A stretch of DNA of 7,240 nt from DATMBL01 sp050735975 (GTDB taxonomy: Bacteria; Desulfobacterota; Binatia; UBA9968): positions 1 to 7,240 of the forward strand of contig JBOHVS010000398.1 of assembly GCA_050735975.1 (NCBI GenBank), given 5' to 3'. The notes under the pieces were generated by a model. That model saw nothing but the letters and a program-made list of their open reading frames with translations. It was not told the DNA's origin and did not search any database. This document shows positions 5,779 through 7,240 of the stretch, in pieces. Numbering within the stretch: the first letter of the stretch is position 1; each line of letters starts with the position of its first letter. The translations under genes were made by a program, and so were the position numbers.

Positions 5779-6801
5779 ATGTTAACCATAGATGCCGACG
5801 CTCATGTGATTGAGAACGAGTCCACTTGGGATCATATGCTCGAGTCTGAGCGGCAGTTTCGACCCAGAGTCGTCGGGCCGGCCGACGGTAAAGGTCCCCT
5901 CAACTACTGGCTCGTGGACGGGCATCTCGTCCCCCGAACTAATGTCGGACGCGACCTTCCCGTCGCCGCTCGCGAAATGTCCGACCTGGAGCCAAGAATC
6001 AGGCACCTGGATGAATTGGGCATCGACTTACAGGTCATTTACCCGACATTCTTCATTACACCGTTGAGTCGCCGGCCGGACATCGATCTCGCTTTGTGCC
6101 GTAGTTACAACCGGTGGATGGCCGATATCGTAAAAAAAGCGCCCAATCGATTTCGCTGGGTCCTGGTGCCGCCGCTACAGAGCACCGACCATATCTCCGC
6201 GGAGCTAAACTTTGGCAAAGAAAACGGCGCCTGCGGCGTCTATATGCGCGGGCTGGAAGCCGAGCGAATGCTCAGCGATCCATATTTTTATCAGCTGTAT
6301 CAACTGGCGAGCGATCTTGATTTACCGATCTGCGTGCATTCGGCAAACGGCGCCTTCACGACCCATGACTTCTATGCCGATGATCCCGGCTTCTGCAAAT
6401 TCAAATTGACGGTGATTGGCGCGTTCCATTCGCTGGTATTTCACGGCATCCCGGAGCGATTTCCCAAGCTTAGAATCGGCATCATCGAAGTCAGCTCGCA
6501 ATGGATTCCCTACGCCGTTCATGATCTCGCCCGCCGTTTTGCCCGGCGAGGCAAGCAACTCACTAAGGATTTCCTGAAAGAAAACCGCATTTACGTCACC
6601 TGCCAGACCGATGACGACCTCGACCACGTTCTCACGTATGCCGGCGACGATAACCTGGTCATCGGGACCGATTACGGCCATGCCGACAACGCTTCGGAGA
6701 TCGAAGCATTGCGAAAACTGCGAAACGAGGGAGAGTTGAAACCCGAGGTGATCGACAAGATTCTCTGGACCAATCCGGCGCGATTCTACGGGCTGGATTG
6801 A
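5779..6801 (+). CDS. Amidohydrolase-2 (ACMSD-like) family metal-dependent hydrolase or decarboxylase
   Basis: This 340-residue cytoplasmic TIM-barrel protein resembles PF04909, the family of aminocarboxymuconate semialdehyde decarboxylase, resorcylate decarboxylases and related hydrolases. The N-terminus IDADAHVIE (4-12) has the barrel-strand-1 metal site with His9 and Glu12, an HxxE form instead of HxH. Other expected metal or active-site residues are His187 (CVHSANG), His222 in the FHGIPERFPKLRIGIIE segment (221-237), Glu237, and Asp298 with His301 in GTDYGHAD. The end, ILWTNPARFYGLD, is the usual family terminus, so the gene looks complete. The ATG at 5779 has only a weak purine-rich site upstream (CGGGG) and may rely on coupling to the SDR gene. 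The next gene starts 3 bases after the stop. The reaction is probably C-C or C-N cleavage of a carboxylated or ring-derived intermediate; the exact substrate is unknown. Confidence 0.85.
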   Translation: MLTIDADAHVIENESTWDHMLESERQFRPRVVGPADGKGPLNYWLVDGHLVPRTNVGRDLPVAAREMSDLEPRIRHLDELGIDLQVIYPTFFITPLSRRPDIDLALCRSYNRWMADIVKKAPNRFRWVLVPPLQSTDHISAELNFGKENGACGVYMRGLEAERMLSDPYFYQLYQLASDLDLPICVHSANGAFTTHDFYADDPGFCKFKLTVIGAFHSLVFHGIPERFPKLRIGIIEVSSQWIPYAVHDLARRFARRGKQLTKDFLKENRIYVTCQTDDDLDHVLTYAGDDNLVIGTDYGHADNASEIEALRKLRNEGELKPEVIDKILWTNPARFYGLD

Positions 6802-6804
6802 AAT

Positions 6805-7240
6805 ATGGGCGAAGAGTTCGATCTGCTTTTGACCGGCGGGACGGTTCTGAATCCCGCCACCGTGCTCAACGAACGATCCGATGTCGGAATCGTCGATGGC
6901 CGGATAACCGCCATCGATGCTAACCTCTCACAACATGCCGCCAAAAAAGCGCTCGACGCCGGCGGCTGCTACGTTACGGCCGGTTTGATCGACTTCCACG
7001 TTCACAGCTACTGGGGCGTGAATCCGTATGGATTCAATGCCGATCCGCTTTGCCTCGCCACCGGCGTAACCACAACGATGGATGCAGGCTCGTCCGGACC
7101 AGTCAATTTTCTTGGCTTTAAGAAACTAATCAACGAGCAAGCGCGAACCCGCATGTTGGCCTTCATTGCCCTTGCTCAACATGGCGTCTTGAACGACCCC
7201 GGGGAACTGCAGAATCTCGGCTTTGCTGATCCCGAAGGAG
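6805..7240 (+). CDS. COG3964/dihydroorotase-like amidohydrolase, N-terminal part (runs off the window)
   Basis: An open frame begins with ATG at 6805, 3 bases after the stop of the preceding gene, and runs to the window end: 145 complete codons. It starts with a small beta-sandwich segment typical of cyclic amidohydrolases (FDLLLTGGTVLNP, then VGIVDGRITAID). The metal motif follows in AGLIDFHVHSYWG (59-71), with His65 and His67. The run ADPLCLATGVTTTMDAGSSG (79-98) is characteristic of the amidohydrolase/deacetylase group often mislabelled dihydroorotase (COG3964, EF_0837-like). From memory, characterised members of that group hydrolyse acetylated alpha-hydroxy acids, so true dihydroorotase activity is unlikely. 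The carboxylated lysine and later metal ligands lie beyond the window. Tight spacing to the ACMSD-like gene implies one operon and coupled translation. Confidence 0.85.
   Translation, partial: MGEEFDLLLTGGTVLNPATVLNERSDVGIVDGRITAIDANLSQHAAKKALDAGGCYVTAGLIDFHVHSYWGVNPYGFNADPLCLATGVTTTMDAGSSGPVNFLGFKKLINEQARTRMLAFIALAQHGVLNDPGELQNLGFADPEG

Noticed and set aside
6805..7240. Calling the last gene a true dihydroorotase (pyrC) of pyrimidine synthesis
   Set aside because: The YWGVNPYG and ATGVTTxxDAGSSG segments fit the COG3964 deacetylase-like group better, and the neighbours are catabolic rather than pyrimidine-biosynthetic.

Overview
The window (about 54% GC by eye, all recognisable genes on the + strand) looks like chromosomal catabolic DNA from a Gram-negative bacterium. 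Four proteins carry Sec-type signal peptides and belong to the TctC/Bug class of periplasmic binding proteins. They are flanked by a molybdenum hydroxylase, a short-chain dehydrogenase and two different amidohydrolases. This gene mix is typical of environmental Proteobacteria and of uncultured soil or sediment lineages. I cannot fix the phylum from the sequence; a Binatota, Desulfobacterota or betaproteobacterial relative is only a guess. I see no insertion sequence, tRNA, rRNA, CRISPR array or phage gene.

Layout. Positions 2-217 are the C-terminal end of a xanthine dehydrogenase/CO dehydrogenase-type molybdopterin-binding large subunit. After a 161-bp gap come four consecutive paralogous genes for TctC-like solute-binding proteins: 379-1452, 1572-2651, 2661-3743 and 3772-4833. 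Each has a good Shine-Dalgarno sequence and its own signal peptide. After a 180-bp gap containing an interrupted inverted repeat, a second run begins: an SDR-family oxidoreductase (5014-5742), an ACMSD-like amidohydrolase (5779-6801) and the start of a COG3964/dihydroorotase-like metal-dependent hydrolase (6805 to the window end). No gene-free stretch exceeds 300 bases.

How the genes may work together. The binding proteins probably capture one or more organic anions in the periplasm. The Mo-hydroxylase, SDR and two hydrolases could then hydroxylate, dehydrogenate, hydrolyse or decarboxylate the compound in the cytoplasm. No TctA or TctB membrane subunit is visible, so the binding proteins may use a transporter encoded elsewhere or act as sensors. 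The most notable points are the four-fold tandem binding-protein array with two alternating pocket signatures (order A-B-B-A), the replacement of the SDR catalytic serine by tyrosine, and the pairing of two unrelated amidohydrolase families in one apparent operon. The substrate cannot be named from this sequence.
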